The notes under the pieces are model-generated. The model was not told where the DNA came from. It did no database searches and was given only the letters and a program-made list of their open reading frames with translations. A program made the translations under genes and the position numbers. A DNA stretch of 64,000 nt from Symbiodinium natans (Eukaryota; Sar; Dinophyceae; Suessiales; Symbiodiniaceae): the NCBI GenBank assembly GCA_905221605.1, contig CAJNDS010002255.1:320001-384000 (forward strand), given 5' to 3'. Of the stretch, positions 11,301 to 20,668 are shown piece after piece (the first letter of the stretch is position 1; the number at the start of each line of letters is the position of its first letter).

Positions 11301-14300
11301 CACAATCCGAAACCCTAACACCCGAATACCCCCAGACCCGAGTACCCTGATACCCTAGTAGCTTACTACCCTCATACCCAAATATGTGCTTGCATGGCTT
11401 GAGGGTCTCGGGTTTGGGGTTGAGGTTTGAGAGGAGTCTACACCCGGCACCGTATTCAGCATTCCATGGTTCCTGTTCTGTATTTGCTTATGGTATTTCT
11501 CCGGCAAATATTGCGACAGTGAAGTTAACTAGGAACTGTCAAGAAATAGGGGTCCAAATTCAGAGTTGAGCCCGAGGGACGTCCCGGTGCAGGATGTCCA
11601 GCCAGTGCAAATGGCCACATGCGAGAAGAAGGCCCTCCAGCATTGTCTTGCACGTGGCCTGCCGAGTCGCACAACCCGCTTCCAAAAATGTGTGCAGAGC
11701 ACCAGGAGGATGCTAAGCATGCTCATGCTGGCCTCTGGCTGAACACCAGTTTTCGAGATATGAGTGAAGGCATCCCCACCAGCGCAATCTCGGCACACTT
11801 GGGGTCACGTGTCTCTCTCTCTTTGTGCAGAAAGCTGCGAGGACTCTCTTGATTCTATACTATGTGCCACATGGCACATGTCGCCGTGCTACCAGACCTG
11901 AGCGCAGAGCAATCCAGGATGAGAACCCATTGACCACTGGTAGGTTGTCGGAACACCGAATGGAGGTTCAAGATGTTCGGATGCCTCATCAGGCCCCAAC
12001 ACAAGAAACAGTTGGGACCCTGATTGGCCGAAATTCGCCTGCATGCCAGTCAATGCAAGTAAGTAAGAAAGTAGGTTGGGATGTTCCCTCTTCTACGAAC
12101 AGGCCCTCGTAGAGATTCTAATAGGGGGCACTATAATCCCAATTAAGGCCTGTCCGTATACGAAGGAACATCCGAAAGTTTAGGGCTTAGGGTGTCAAGT
12201 CTGCGCTGCGACTGTGTGAAAGCGAGGCGCCCCTTGGCGGTCAGCATAAAGGAAAGCTCCGACCGCCTTGGCCCACGATCTTTGTGAACTTCGATCGCTC
12301 TGCTGCGTCAGAACGCGTTATCTTTTCCAGAGTTAGCATGATACGGATGCTATGCTTATGACTATAAAAGGCTACTATGGTACAGGTAATTCAAATAAAG
12401 CTGCCCAACACCAGTGATACAAGTGCGCATCTGGCAGTTCCACTTGCTTGGACTCCTGCAGCAGGGTGGGAACTCCACCACAGCTCCCGCCATCCTCAGT
12501 GCAGCTCAGGGTATCCCAACGCCCTAACCCTAAACCCTAAACCCTAAACCCTAAACCCTAAACCCTAGACCCTAGACCCTAGACCCTTACATCATTCGCA
12601 AAATCATCCATGGAATGGGTGATGTCAAAGCACCTCACTGCCAACGTTGCCAGATTCCGCTGCACGTTGCAGTTTCAACCCTAAACCCCACACCCAATAC
12701 CGCTACACGGCTGAAGCCCTCAAAACCTGCATCTTCTAAAACTGGCCTTCATGTTTATGAGGAGTCGTGTTAATATAGTATTCTTATGGAGCCCCTCTTC
12801 TGGACACTCTCTCTTTCGTTGAATTATTATTCTTTCTCTCGGTGGCGGTCATGGAAAGTGACCGGCACGTTCAAAGTTCCAGGTGACTAAATATGGCTTC
12901 GTTCATAAGAGCCCGCCAATTACCAGCAGCATGCACAGCAAGACAAGGAGACAGGGCTGTGGGGCGCAATGGACAGCGCGTTCTGGGAGCGCGGCAAACT
13001 CACGCATGCTGGCAGGATCGATACCTGGGCATCGAGCAAGAAGATGCAGAGGGGATAGGCAAACTGCCTGTGCTCACACAATCATCTCCGGCATCGGCGA
13101 ACGCAGAAATATTCAGTCTAAGAACAGCAAGCAAGCCCCTGAAGAACGAACCTCCCTAAAAAAATTGGGCCCACCACATTTTGCCACTAGGTCCTGCTTC
13201 TCCTCGGAGCCCAGAGCTCTCTCCAAAGTCTGCGGCTTGACTCCACAGAATGCAGAAAAAACGCCAGGGAGTCCTTGTGCTCACCTTTTGCGAGTCGAAC
13301 CTTGTGCCCACTTCAGCCGCGAGCAAGTGAAATGCAGCGGACACGGCTGACCAACACTCGGACACGCAGAATATGTTGGGTATAAGGGGGGCATCCAGGC
13401 TCCCCACTTTTGCCCGACGGACAACTCCAAAACTGCCTGTTCCTCACAGCTATGGAAGAGCAGATGCGGGCAACACGTGCGACGTGGAGATGGCGCAAGA
13501 CTTCCCCACGCGCCTACCACGCCATCATCCATCTGATACGCATTTTCCAAGTCGGTACGCCTGGGGGCTTGTGCTCTCCGGCAAAGGCAGGCTTCATAGA
13601 GAAAGAAAGGCCAACTGTAGCCAACTTTAGCCAACTCTGCCGGGCTTGCACACCACCGGCGCCGGCCAACAGATCGACCGTGCGCCGCATGCACTCCTGG
13701 GGCAAAAAGGCAGCAGGGCACCTCAAGGCCAGTCGGCCCTCCTTGGGTTTAGGGTTCAGGGTTCAGGGTTCAGGGTTTAGGGTTTAGGATGTAGGGTTCA
13801 GGGTTCAGGGTTTAGGATGTAGGGTTTAAGGTTCAGGGTTTAGGATTTAGGGTTCAGGGTTCAGGGTTCAGGGTTTAGGATGTAGGGTTTCGGGTTCAGG
13901 GTTCAGGGTTTACAGCGCGCCCCCACCAGGGCGCCTCTCCCGCTTCTGCTACAAGCAGCCATCCAAAGTCGCTTGGCGGTGTGGAGACAGTTCGGCCCTT
14001 GGCGGGGGCCTGGCATGGTGTGGATGGCATGAGATTGTGATTCTCAGGAGTTCGCACAGAAAGCTCACCAAAAAAAAAGAGAGCGGATGACTTCTCTGCA
14101 AACTTGCCGCTTGCCTTTGCCGTGGGAGCGGGGCCCGCCGGCTTGGGAACGACCATGGGCTCCTTTACACGAGGGAAGGCAGACTGGCAAGTTGCATGAA
14201 GCCCTCGACTAGCCGAGAAGACGCAAGCTGTCCTCTCTACGCAGTGAGCGCAGGCCCAGCAGAGGCAAGGAGCCCTCAGCCGTCTTAGTGAAGATCTCCA

Positions 14301-15461
14301 GCCCGATCAAGTCGACCTGCGCAATTATTGCATGCCCAGGTCACACACACACACACACACATGGGCAGTTCTCTAAAATAGGGGGGGTCCTTTTTCATAA
14401 GGGTGCCGTATATAGGGGGCCCGAACAGGGACCCCAATTTATGGAGAACTACCCACATGTCGGACAGGTCTTCGGAAGAACGGCCTTGTCCAGCTGCCGC
14501 TTGCTCCCAGCTTCATCCAAGAAGATCAGCATGAAGTGGCCGCACACCCCCAGCTTGTACTGGCGCAGCGACAATCTCAACTACGTCTTTTTGGGATCGT
14601 CTAACCCTAAACCCTAAACCCTAAACACTAAACTCGGGCAGCCTTCTTGTTCACATCGCTCTTGCCCTCATTGAGCACAGCTTCCAGTCCCGCTTCAGGT
14701 ATTGGTTGCGGCACGCCTGTCGGCGACCTCAGCTGGCAGTCCCGCAGGAAGCAGAGGGTTTAGGGTTTAGGGTTTAGGGTTTAGGGTTTAGGGTTTAGGG
14801 TTTAGGGTTTAGGGTGTAGGGTGTAGGGTTTAGGGTTTAGGGTTTAGGGTTTAGGGTTTAGGGTTTAGGGTTTAGGGTTTAGGTGCACAACTCTTGGTGT
14901 GCAGATGCGTGTAGATCTAGGGCCAAGGGCTCCCACTGCAGTCAGAAGTCTGAGGCTCTTACGTGTTAGGTGTCTGGGGTAGAAGCCATTTCTGGGAGTT
15001 TACGATATTTGGGGTACCTTCTTGGGGTCCTTACTGTCAGGGGATCCGACTACTTGGGGTCTATTTTGGGGCCCCTTATTTGCGTAAACCCAAAACCCTA
15101 AAACCTAAACCCTAACCCCTAAACCCTACACCCTAAACCCCCATATGTCGCCGTTATACCTTCAAATGCAGGTCCAAGGCCGGCACTCCTCGTGCACTGC
15201 GTGCAGCCTGCAGCCCATGACGTCAGCTAGGGTTGAGGGTTTAGGGTTTAGGGTTTAGGGTTTAGGGTGTAGGGTTCCGGGTTGAGGGGCTAGAGGTGTA
15301 GGGTTTAGGGTCGAAGGGGGCCTGACGAAGGCCAGCAGTTGCATGGGAGGGCTTGGAGCATCAGCTGGTGGCGCTCCATCATCAGCACCCTTTGCAGGTC
15401 CTGGCACCCCAGGAATCACAAGAAAGGTCACAAAGCCGACCAGAGATCCGACTGCTGCCAT
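8237..15461 (-). CDS. Serine/threonine protein kinase, many short exons
   Basis: Catalytic-domain motifs occur in the right order on the minus strand: HPNIL (about 11980), ALHTFLE hinge and LHRD (11581-11712), VKPENLLLQ (11121-11184), ADFGLA (10598-10684), KADVFAAG (9391-9430), ISGSAPF (9155-9221), EKASALVF (8796-8872), a linker exon (8479-8524) and ALNHEFF to the TAG stop (8237-8317). Splice phases agree from the HRD exon to 8479, and tentatively to the stop exon. The activation-segment end reads APGFRGLD where most kinases have a GTPxYxAPE-like sequence, so this loop is divergent. The glycine loop and the ATP-binding lysine were not located; they should lie in exons at 12.0-14.6 kb. The proposed first exon (ATG at 15459-15461) is signal-peptide-like, but its link to the kinase is inferred. 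Most introns carry telomere-like repeats or a hairpin. Confidence 0.8.
8479..8872 (-). CDS. Kinase exons before the terminal exon
   Basis: Exon 8796-8872 starts after CCAG (phase 0), encodes HKTVTEKASALVFGVQ and ends CTCGG|GTCTAGGG, phase 2. Exon 8479-8524 starts after CCTCAG, continues in phase (NQILRQIGLEASGRD) and ends GAT|GCCTCG, a GC donor. The intron between (8525-8795) begins GTCTAGGG-AGGGTTTAGGG. The 8479 junction to the terminal exon is shorter than usual for this part of kinases, so a further small exon is possible. Confidence 0.65.
8712..9126. repeat. Opposed telomere-like pair, including the longest TTTAGGG array
   Basis: CCCTAAA at 8712-8790 and about 34 nearly perfect TTTAGGG units at 8889-9126 flank the kinase exon 8796-8872. 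On the sense (minus) strand the long array is C-rich and ends about 16 bases before the CCAG acceptor; the short one is G-rich and starts just after the donor. Confidence 0.9.
9155..9430 (-). CDS. Kinase subdomain IX-X exons
   Basis: Exon 9391-9430 (40 bases) starts after TTGTGAG and encodes LDPCKADVFAAG; it takes one base from the preceding DFG exon and ends in a GC donor (GGGGC|GCGGGG). Exon 9155-9221 starts after AATCAG and encodes TLHFAISGSAPFVGKDM, ending GAC|GCTTTG (GC donor). The joined text matches the DVxxxG...SGxxPF block of kinases. Phase is consistent at all three junctions. Confidence 0.75.
9231..9346. repeat. Hairpin element inside a kinase intron
   Basis: Arms of about 30 bases: GGCCCAAAAAAACCACGTAC... 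at 9231-9262 pairs with ...GTTTACGTGGGTTTTTGGGCC at 9317-9346. The palindrome fills most of the 169-base intron 9222-9390, between the exons encoding KADVFAAG and ISGSAPF, so its intronic position is supported by protein motifs on both sides. Confidence 0.85.
9448..10092. repeat. TTTAGGG arrays within a long kinase intron
   Basis: Arrays at 9448-9553 and 9960-10092, with a weaker run near 9900-9960. Both are C-rich on the sense strand. The first lies 18 bases upstream of the TTGTGAG acceptor at 9431. The sequence between them (9560-9900) has open frames on both strands and is not assigned. Confidence 0.85.
10598..10684 (-). CDS. Kinase DFG exon
   Basis: Starts after CCCTAAACCTTGGAG| and encodes RPMLADFGLACKASDSEDCF followed by VAAPGF, ending TTCAGAG|GTATGC. 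The DFG triad supplies the metal-binding aspartate. It enters with two bases and leaves in phase 1, matching both neighbours. The acceptor lies 7 bases after a CCCTAAA unit of the intron. Confidence 0.85.
10690..11290. repeat. Telomere-like blocks bounding kinase introns
   Basis: G-rich 10690-10812, C-rich 11083-11120 and G-rich 11190-11290. On the sense strand, intron 10685-11120 begins GTTTAGGGTTTAGGG and ends CCCTAAACCTTGGAG. Intron 11185-11580 ends CCCTAAATCCCTTAG. The repeats thus abut splice sites. Confidence 0.85.
11121..11184 (-). CDS. Kinase catalytic-loop exon VKPENLLL
   Basis: Starts after CCCTTAG|GTGAAG, phase 0, encodes VKPENLLLQTGCGEL, and ends AATCCGG|GTTTAGGG in phase 1. With the preceding exon it rebuilds HRDVKPEN, the catalytic loop with its asparagine. 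The intron interrupts the catalytic loop between HRD and VKPEN. Confidence 0.85.
11581..11712 (-). CDS. Kinase hinge to HRD exon
   Basis: Forty-four codons, phase 0-0, from acceptor GCTTAG|CATCCT to donor CGGGAC|GTCCC. It carries PPGALHTFLEAG (hinge and helix D), then a helix E segment (MLEGLLLACGHLHWLDI) and LHRD with the catalytic aspartate at its end. Confidence 0.8.
11927..12000 (-). CDS. Kinase subdomain IV exon (HPNI)
   Basis: LMRHPNILNLHSVFRQ is typical of the strand after helix C. The donor is probably TGG|GTTCTC at 11927/11926; the 5' end of the exon was not fixed. The hairpin at 12079-12173 lies upstream, in the intron before it. Confidence 0.6.
12079..12173. repeat. Hairpin element in a kinase intron
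   Basis: GGATGTTCC / GGAACATCC ends, with GAACAGGCC / GGCCTGTCC inner arms and a TATAATC core. It is clearly related to the element at 16369-16470 (GGGATG ends, AACAGTCC / GGACTGTT inner arms, TATAATC core), which lies in an intron of the next gene. Confidence 0.8.
12395..15207 (-). CDS. Upstream exons, probably N-terminal part of the kinase gene
   Basis: Coding islands in minus-strand order: 15160-15207 (donor GAAG|GTATAAC), 14887-14935 (WEPLALDLHASAHQEL), 14633-14730 (LEAVLNEGKSDVNKKAAR; donor GA|GTTTAG), 14453-14577 (LRQYKLGVCGHFMLIFLDEA; donor GG|GTAGTT), about 14190-14321 (VDLIGLEIFTKTAEGSLPLL), 14070-14150, 13915-14010, 13670-13715 (ECMRRTVDLLAGAG), 13030-13070 (AYPLCIFLLDAQ|GTATCG), 12591-12659 (RNLATLAVRCFDITHSMDDF; donor GAT|GTAAGG), and up to 12494 (CGGVPTLLQESKQVELPD). 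The 12591 exon is 23 codons, phase 0-0. No domain was recognised in this part; the kinase N-lobe should be within it. Membership of one transcript is inferred from strand and order. Confidence 0.5.
12520..12590. repeat. CCCTAAA / CCCTAGA block at a donor site
   Basis: On the sense strand the block follows GAT|GTAAGG directly as three TCTAGGG units and then TTTAGGG units, i.e. the intron starts with a canonical donor and continues as telomere-like repeat. Confidence 0.85.
13743..13912. repeat. TTCAGGG / TTTAGGG variant block
   Basis: A higher-order mixture of TTCAGGG, TTTAGGG and GATGTAGGG units, G-rich on plus. Confidence 0.85.
14367..14450. repeat. Hairpin element
   Basis: AGTTCTCTAAAATAGGGG at the left pairs with CCCCAATTTATGGAGAACT at the right. 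It begins three bases after the donor GG|GTAGTT of the coding island at 14453-14577, so it is intronic if that exon is real. A CA microsatellite (14341-14361) adjoins it. Confidence 0.8.
14600..14883. repeat. Opposed telomere-like pair around an exon
   Basis: CCCTAAA at 14600-14632 and TTTAGGG at 14756-14883 flank the island 14633-14755, which is coding on the minus strand (LEAVLNEGKSDVNKKAAR). Confidence 0.9.
14993..15092. repeat. Hairpin element
   Basis: TGGGAGTTTACG at 14993-15004 pairs with CGTAAACCCA at 15083-15092; the interior has repeated TTGGGGTxC words. It lies between the coding islands at 14887-14935 and 15160-15207. Confidence 0.8.
15086..15312. repeat. Opposed telomere-like pair around an exon
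   Basis: CCCTAAA at 15086-15140 and TTTAGGG at 15233-15312 flank the minus-strand exon 15160-15207. Confidence 0.85.
15322..15461 (-). CDS. Signal-peptide-like first exon (possible start of the kinase gene)
   Basis: The ATG at 15459-15461 opens MAAVGSLVGFVTFLVIPGVP, a hydrophobic N-terminus, followed by an Ala/Pro/Asp-rich stretch. It ends near TTCGTCAG|GCCCCC (GC donor). The overlapping frame (VIFKEFMKTARKGW) is also open, so the assignment is not certain. It lies 284 bases downstream of the TPR gene on the same strand. Confidence 0.4.
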
Positions 15462-15744
15462 GTCCAGCCTTTCCGAGCTGTCTTCATGAACTCTTTGAAA
15501 ATAACTCTGTCATTGCGGCACTGCCGCACGAGTGACAACTTGGGCCAAGAACATGGCGGACGGATGCATCCAGACGCTCCTGCTACTGTCAACCGCCCCT
15601 GGCTTTGCAACGAATCTGTGGCGTCATGTGCATTTTGACACACACGCGTATCTTAAAGCTTGCACCACCTTCTATCAAGCAGCTCTGAAGACATCCCACC
15701 TTAAGACCGACTCCTCAAAGCCTTTTGCACACCTCGTCTCACAC

Positions 15745-17045
15745 TCAAAACTCTACTTCGGCCCAGCCGCGTCGAGCGACATGCACACGGGCCAGATCAG
15801 CCATGTAATCAGTGCTTGTTGCACCATACTTGCAACTGGTGGCTTTCAATAGGTACCGTCGCGCATTCTCTGTGTCCCCTTTCGCCTGTCAGCTTGAGGA
15901 CCACTCATGAGCTCACCTCTGATACGGCAACGACCTAAACGCACTGAGGTGCAGACCTCGTAGAACAAGCCCAGGTAGAGGCAGGAGTAGAACACATCGG
16001 AGCGGCCACCGGCAGACAAATCTTCGAGCGCGGCGATGGACTTCGCATCATCATCGCCCCTAAACAACGCCATTGCCGTGCGCATGACGGGTCGTGGGTC
16101 CACACCAACAGTTAAGATCTGCCGTCGTGCCTGCTGGAAACCAAGCAGCTGCGCCTCGCATAAGAATGCCCAGATCGATTCTTCAGTGTCGTTCGGATTC
16201 ATCTCCACGTCCTTTCTGAACTGCTCTGAACCAGATTGGAAGTCTTTCGCATAGTAGAGGGACAGCCCCCGTTGCCACAGCCTGGCCTGCACTCAGAACT
16301 CCACGGAACACACGAATGCACAGGGAGTTGTTGAACACATACCGCTGATGTTGCTTTCAGTGCAAGATTTTGGGATGCTACCCCTTATACCAACAGTCCT
16401 TCATTGGGATTATAATCGGGGTACTATAATCCGTACTAAGGACTGTTAGTACAAGGGGGAACATCCCAAACAAAAAAGGCGGCCCCGCTTGCCTTGGGAT
16501 ATCCTGACTGCGCGGCCTTGTCAAAGAGCTCGACGGACTCCTCCACCTTATTCTTCTTGAACGCCTCTTCCCCTTCCTGGGGTAGGTTGGGGGGCCCTGT
16601 AAAAATTGAATTGTTTATGGCTTTATCAGGACTATCTTGTGATTCACCCTTTGTTTAAGGATTATAAGGGTATAAAAAATTAAAATCTTATGTTCAAACC
16701 TACCCCTGCTTCTTGCACGAGAAGGAAAGGGTTGCCTCCGCCCTTGGCCACGGCTGGAGATGGAGCGGCAGCCAGTGTTGCCACGACGTTGAAGAGACCC
16801 TCCCTCCGATTCTTCGAGGTTTTTGATAGGCCGAAAGCCGCTCCCACTGACTTGGGGCGGCGGCTCTTGCGCCTGATCAGCGCGGAGCCCAGGACCATTG
16901 ATGCAAGCATGGTTGCTTGCCAGGCATTCCTGACGCCACCCACATCGAGGCCACCAAACCACGGATTCCCAGTAGCCAAGGGCCCCAAAGGGCACCGGGT
17001 CACCGTCGCGGCACGCGCGCTGCACGCCAGCTTGGGAAGCTCCAT
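15745..17045 (-). CDS. TPR-like plastid-type protein, four exons
   Basis: Exons 16736-17045, 16493-16596, 15957-16286 and 15745-15885 join in phase to about 294 codons. The core reads AFKKNKVEESVELFDKAAQ, then LWQRGLSLYYAKDFQSG, FRKDVEMNPNDTEESIWAF, YLGLFYE and DYMADLARVHVARRGW before TGA. This is the conserved TPR-like family of plants, algae and cyanobacteria (WQRGLSLYY and NPNDTEExIW signatures). The first exon resembles a plastid leader: a hydrophobic stretch (MLASMVLGSALI), basic residues, then an RR-containing hydrophobic segment ending APSPAVA, as for thylakoid transfer. The start is the first ATG in the frame. Introns: 15886-15956 (GT-AG), 16287-16492 (GC-AG, with a hairpin) and 16597-16735 (GC donor; an alternative donor at 16704/16703 breaks phase). 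It may act in assembly or scaffolding in the plastid; that is inference. Confidence 0.85.
16369..16470. repeat. Hairpin element inside a TPR-gene intron
   Basis: TTTGGGATG / CATCCCAAA ends and AACAGTCCTT / AAGGACTGTT inner arms. It occupies half of intron 16287-16492, whose flanking exons are fixed by the conserved protein. Confidence 0.9.
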
Positions 17046-17329
17046 GTCTTTGAGCTTGGGGAAACTCAGGCTCAAGCACAGCCTGGACTTAGTAAGGAGT
17101 TTTTCTTGTTCGCATATTGCTTGTGGCCCTCATTTGCTCACTTACACGCCTTGAAAAGCCTTGCACGGCAACATGAGCCGCACTGCTTACTGCTACTACG
17201 GCACATCATTTATGGAGCCCAAGTCTGTGCACTTTCGGTCACCCAGCCATAAAGAGGCAAACAGCCAAGCTTGCGAACAAGGCAAAGAAGGCAGAGGAGG
17301 CAAAGGAGGGCAGTTGCTTGAAGGCATAC

Positions 17330-18870
17330 TATGCGCAGTTCAAGACATGAACGCTCTTGCAATCGGGTCGCTCCAGCTTCTGGCCAAAGCGTTCACGCCC
17401 ACAGACTGCAACCTTTGTTGAGTATTCCTAGTAACAGCCTGCGAAGATGTTGCGCGCGCTCTGCAAAGCATCCTATGCAAGCCTCCATCGGCCTATAGAA
17501 CAAAGAATTTGGTTGTCGCCGGGTCCAGGCGCAAAACACTTGAAGCAACACTGCCAATTTTCGAGACAGTGATGCAGTGCTGACATCACTTCTGGATTCA
17601 CGGCTCCTGTCCTAGCAACATGCTCTATGTCAGATAAGGGTGTCAGCACTGCTTTTGCCCCGTTCGCCCTTCTCCCAGCTAAAAACTCAGTGTAGCTGCC
17701 GAGGGCCCTGGATGCAAAGCAGGCGTCACTCGTCTAGCCTTGGATACCCTGCAACATGCTCTCCAGGCATCTCCAAACCGATGTCGGTGTGCATGTCTGT
17801 CTATGCGCAGTTCAAGACATGAACGCTCTTGCAATCGACCCTTGGCCAGTAGCTCCAGCTTCTGGCCAAAGCGTTCACGCCCGCAGACTGCAACCTTTGT
17901 TGAGTATTTCTAGTAACACCTTGCGAAGATGTTGCGCGCGCTCTGCAAAACATCCTATGCAAGCCTCCATCGGCCTTTAGAACAAAGAATTTGGTTGTCG
18001 CCGGGTCCAGGCGCAAAACACTTGAAGCAACACTGCCAATTTTCGAGACAGTGATGCAGTGCTGACCTTTCAGGAATCACGACCCGTGTCCTAGCAACAT
18101 GCTCTATGTCAGATAAGGGTGTCAGCACTGCTTTTGCCCCGTTCGCCCTTCTCCCAGCTAAAAACTCAGTGTAGCTGCCGAGGGCCCTGGATGCAAAGCA
18201 GGCGTCACTCGTCTAGCCTTGGATACCCTGCAACATGCTCTCCAGGCATCTCCAAACCGATGTCGGTGTGCATGTCTGTCTATGCGCAGTTCAAGACATG
18301 AACGCTCTTGCAATCGACCCTTGGCCAGTAGCTCCAGCTTCTGGCCAAAGCGTTCACGCCCACAGACTGCAACCTTTGTTGAGTATTTCTAGTAACACCT
18401 TGCGAAGATGTTGCGCGCGCTCTGCAAAGCATCCTATGCAAGCCTCCATCGGCCTATAGAACAAAGAATTTGGTTGTCGCCGGGTCCAGGCGCAAAACAC
18501 TTGAAGCAACACTGCCAATTTTCGAGACAGTGATGCAGTGCTGACCTTTCAGGAATCACGACCCGTGTCCTAGCAACATGCTCTATGTCAGATAAGGGTG
18601 TCAGCACTGCTTTTGCCCCGTTCGCCCTTCTCCCAGCTAAAAACTCAGTGTAGCTGCCGAGGGCCCTGGATGCAAAGCAGGCGTCACTCGTCTAGCCTTG
18701 GATACCCTGCAACATGCTCTCCAGGCATCTCCAAACCGATGTCGGTGTGCATGTCTGTCTATGCGCAGTTCAAGACATGAACGCTCTTACAATCGACCCT
18801 TAGCTCCAGCTTCTGGCCAAAGCGTTCATGCCCACAGACTGCAACCTTTGTTGAGTGTTCCTAGTAACAC
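17330..18870. repeat. 479-bp tandem repeat, about three copies
   Basis: The word TATGCGCAGTTCAAGACATG recurs at 17330, 17802, 18281 and 18760. The later copies are 479 bases apart and nearly identical; the first is slightly shorter. Each copy carries the same short open frames with stop codons, so no intact protein is encoded. The minus strand has pieces resembling those at 19040-19490. Confidence 0.9.
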
Positions 18871-19039
18871 CTGACGGAAAATCAGAGTGATGGCAACTGC
18901 AACAGCGGGTGAAACTAGAGTAGACTTCCAAGCAAGCACAACACTTCGACCAGGAACAAAGCTCAGCAGCCTAAACCATATGACGATCATGGTCTCCAAG
19001 ATCACTTACGAAGATGTTGCGCCCGCTCTGCAAAGCATC

Positions 19040-19490
19040 CTATGCAAGCCTCCATCGGCCTATAGAACAGAACAAGTTGGTTGTCGCCAGGTCCAGGCGC
19101 AAAACACGGCAACACTGCCATTTTGCGCGACAGTGATGCAGTGCTGACATCACTTCAGGATTCACGACTCCTGTCCTAGCAACATGCTTTACCTGCAAGA
19201 AGGATGTCACTGCTTTTGCTCCAGCACCTTCTCCCAGAACTGAGAAAGTGGAGCTGCTGCACCTTTTTTCAGGCATCCAACAGCCGACAAACAAGTTTTA
19301 AGAGCTGCCGCTTCTCGAAGAAGAACGACTGCGCCACAGCCATGTTTCGCGGCAGTGGTGCAATGCTGACGTCATGACAACAAACACGACCCCAATGCTA
19401 GCAACAACGTTTTCATCTTCATCTTCATCCGTAAGGGATGCCAACATCGCTTCAATCGCCTTCTCAGAACCGGCGTGGCGCAAGCACATA
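19040..19490 (-). pseudogene. Decayed minus-strand coding remnants related to the 479-bp repeat
   Basis: Two frames share a SALHHCRxxW motif with preceding hydrophobic stretches (19298-19489: EAMLASLTDEDEDENVVAS; 19040-19294: VKHVARTGVVNPEVM). The same words recur, broken by stops, in the tandem repeat. They may be exons of a duplicated repeat protein; the family was not recognised. Confidence 0.3.
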
Positions 19491-19742
19491 GCTCCTGCGG
19501 GCCATGGATGGCAAACAAGCCGAGTAGATCCGTAGTTTACAACGACCAGGCAACCTGGCCCTTAGAGTTGTGCGGGTGTGCGATTTGTGCGGTGTGCGTG
19601 AAGTGTGCGTGTGCAGTTGTGTACGTGTGCATGGGTGTGTGGGCGTGTGAGCCCCAGCGCGCGCAGGCCTCCCCCACTGCTGCGGACATGTCAACTTAAC
19701 ACAAACCTGCGAGCACAGGGCCAGCACTCTTCCTGGGGGTCG

Positions 19743-20114
19743 CTACGCCCCAGAGGCTGTGGTCCACTGAGCGTTGCATGACCTTCGCTGCTCCCTGGTT
19801 GGGGCTTGACAAAGAGCCGCATAGACCTTGCTACTGCATGTGTGAACGGAAGAGTCTGGGTGACCAGTCTGCTTGTAGACTTCTCGCATGCTTGCCCAGT
19901 TACCCCTTCTGGTGAAGGGGTGTGTGGGTGCAACTCCTGTTACCAAAAACTCTGCCATTGATGTCTGTTTGTGCTGAAGAGGATCAAGATCTCTTCCACA
20001 GCTGTCAGTATGTGCTGCAGGGGGCAAAAGCACGATCCATGCGACTCCTGCTAACAAAGACACCCATGGATTGGTGGTGAAGAAGCTGGAGACGTCCAAC
20101 TGTGCACCTTCCAT
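19743..20114 (-). CDS. Candidate small secreted or membrane protein
   Basis: A 123-codon frame with a hydrophobic segment near the N-terminus (WVSLLAGVAWIVLLPPAA) followed by a Cys-containing soluble part. No homology was recognised and no splice context supports it, so this may be fortuitous. Confidence 0.2.
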   Translation of the reverse strand: MEGAQLDVSSFFTTNPWVSLLAGVAWIVLLPPAAHTDSCGRDLDPLQHKQTSMAEFLVTGVAPTHPFTRRGNWASMREVYKQTGHPDSSVHTCSSKVYAALCQAPTREQRRSCNAQWTTASGA

Positions 20115-20539
20115 TGTTTAAGTTCCTCGTGCGGAAAACAATCGATGTGCTTAAAACTCAAGCTGATTGAGAGTGCTGCGGAAGATGAGTTTTACTTGAC
20201 TTGGAGATCTGCACATGTGCGTTCGCGACAGCATACACCCAAGAGACAGGGCAGAAACACCGGCTGGGCCGAGGAAAGTGAAGGCAAGGGTAAGTGCGTT
20301 GGGGTTTGTGTGATTGAAGAGGCTGTCGGCAAAAGGGTCGGTGTGCACAAACCCCGTATGCTTTCACCCCTGTCAAAGTCTTAGGGGTTCGAGCATGCGT
20401 GTGCTGTGCGCATCAGATGCGCTGCGAGCATGGACGTCATTAAATATTTGGGGTTCGAGAACGTGTGTTCTTCGCAATGGATGCGTTGAAAGCAATACCG
20501 TTGAATTTGCTATCGTGGGCAAAGAGTCACAGACATCAT

Positions 20540-20633
20540 CAACATCTTGATCATCATCATCATCATCACCATCATCATCATCAGCATCATCATCCTCACC
20601 ATATTCATCATCATCATCATCATGATCATCATA

Positions 20634-20667
<34 letters not shown>

Positions 20668-20668
20668 A
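20540..20668. repeat. CAT/ATC trinucleotide microsatellite
   Basis: Imperfect (CAT)n. Poly-His, poly-Ile and poly-Asp frames over it are artefacts. Confidence 0.95.

Noticed and set aside
17330-18870. CRISPR-like array
   Set aside because: The unit is 479 bp with no short repeat/spacer structure, and the sequence is eukaryotic.
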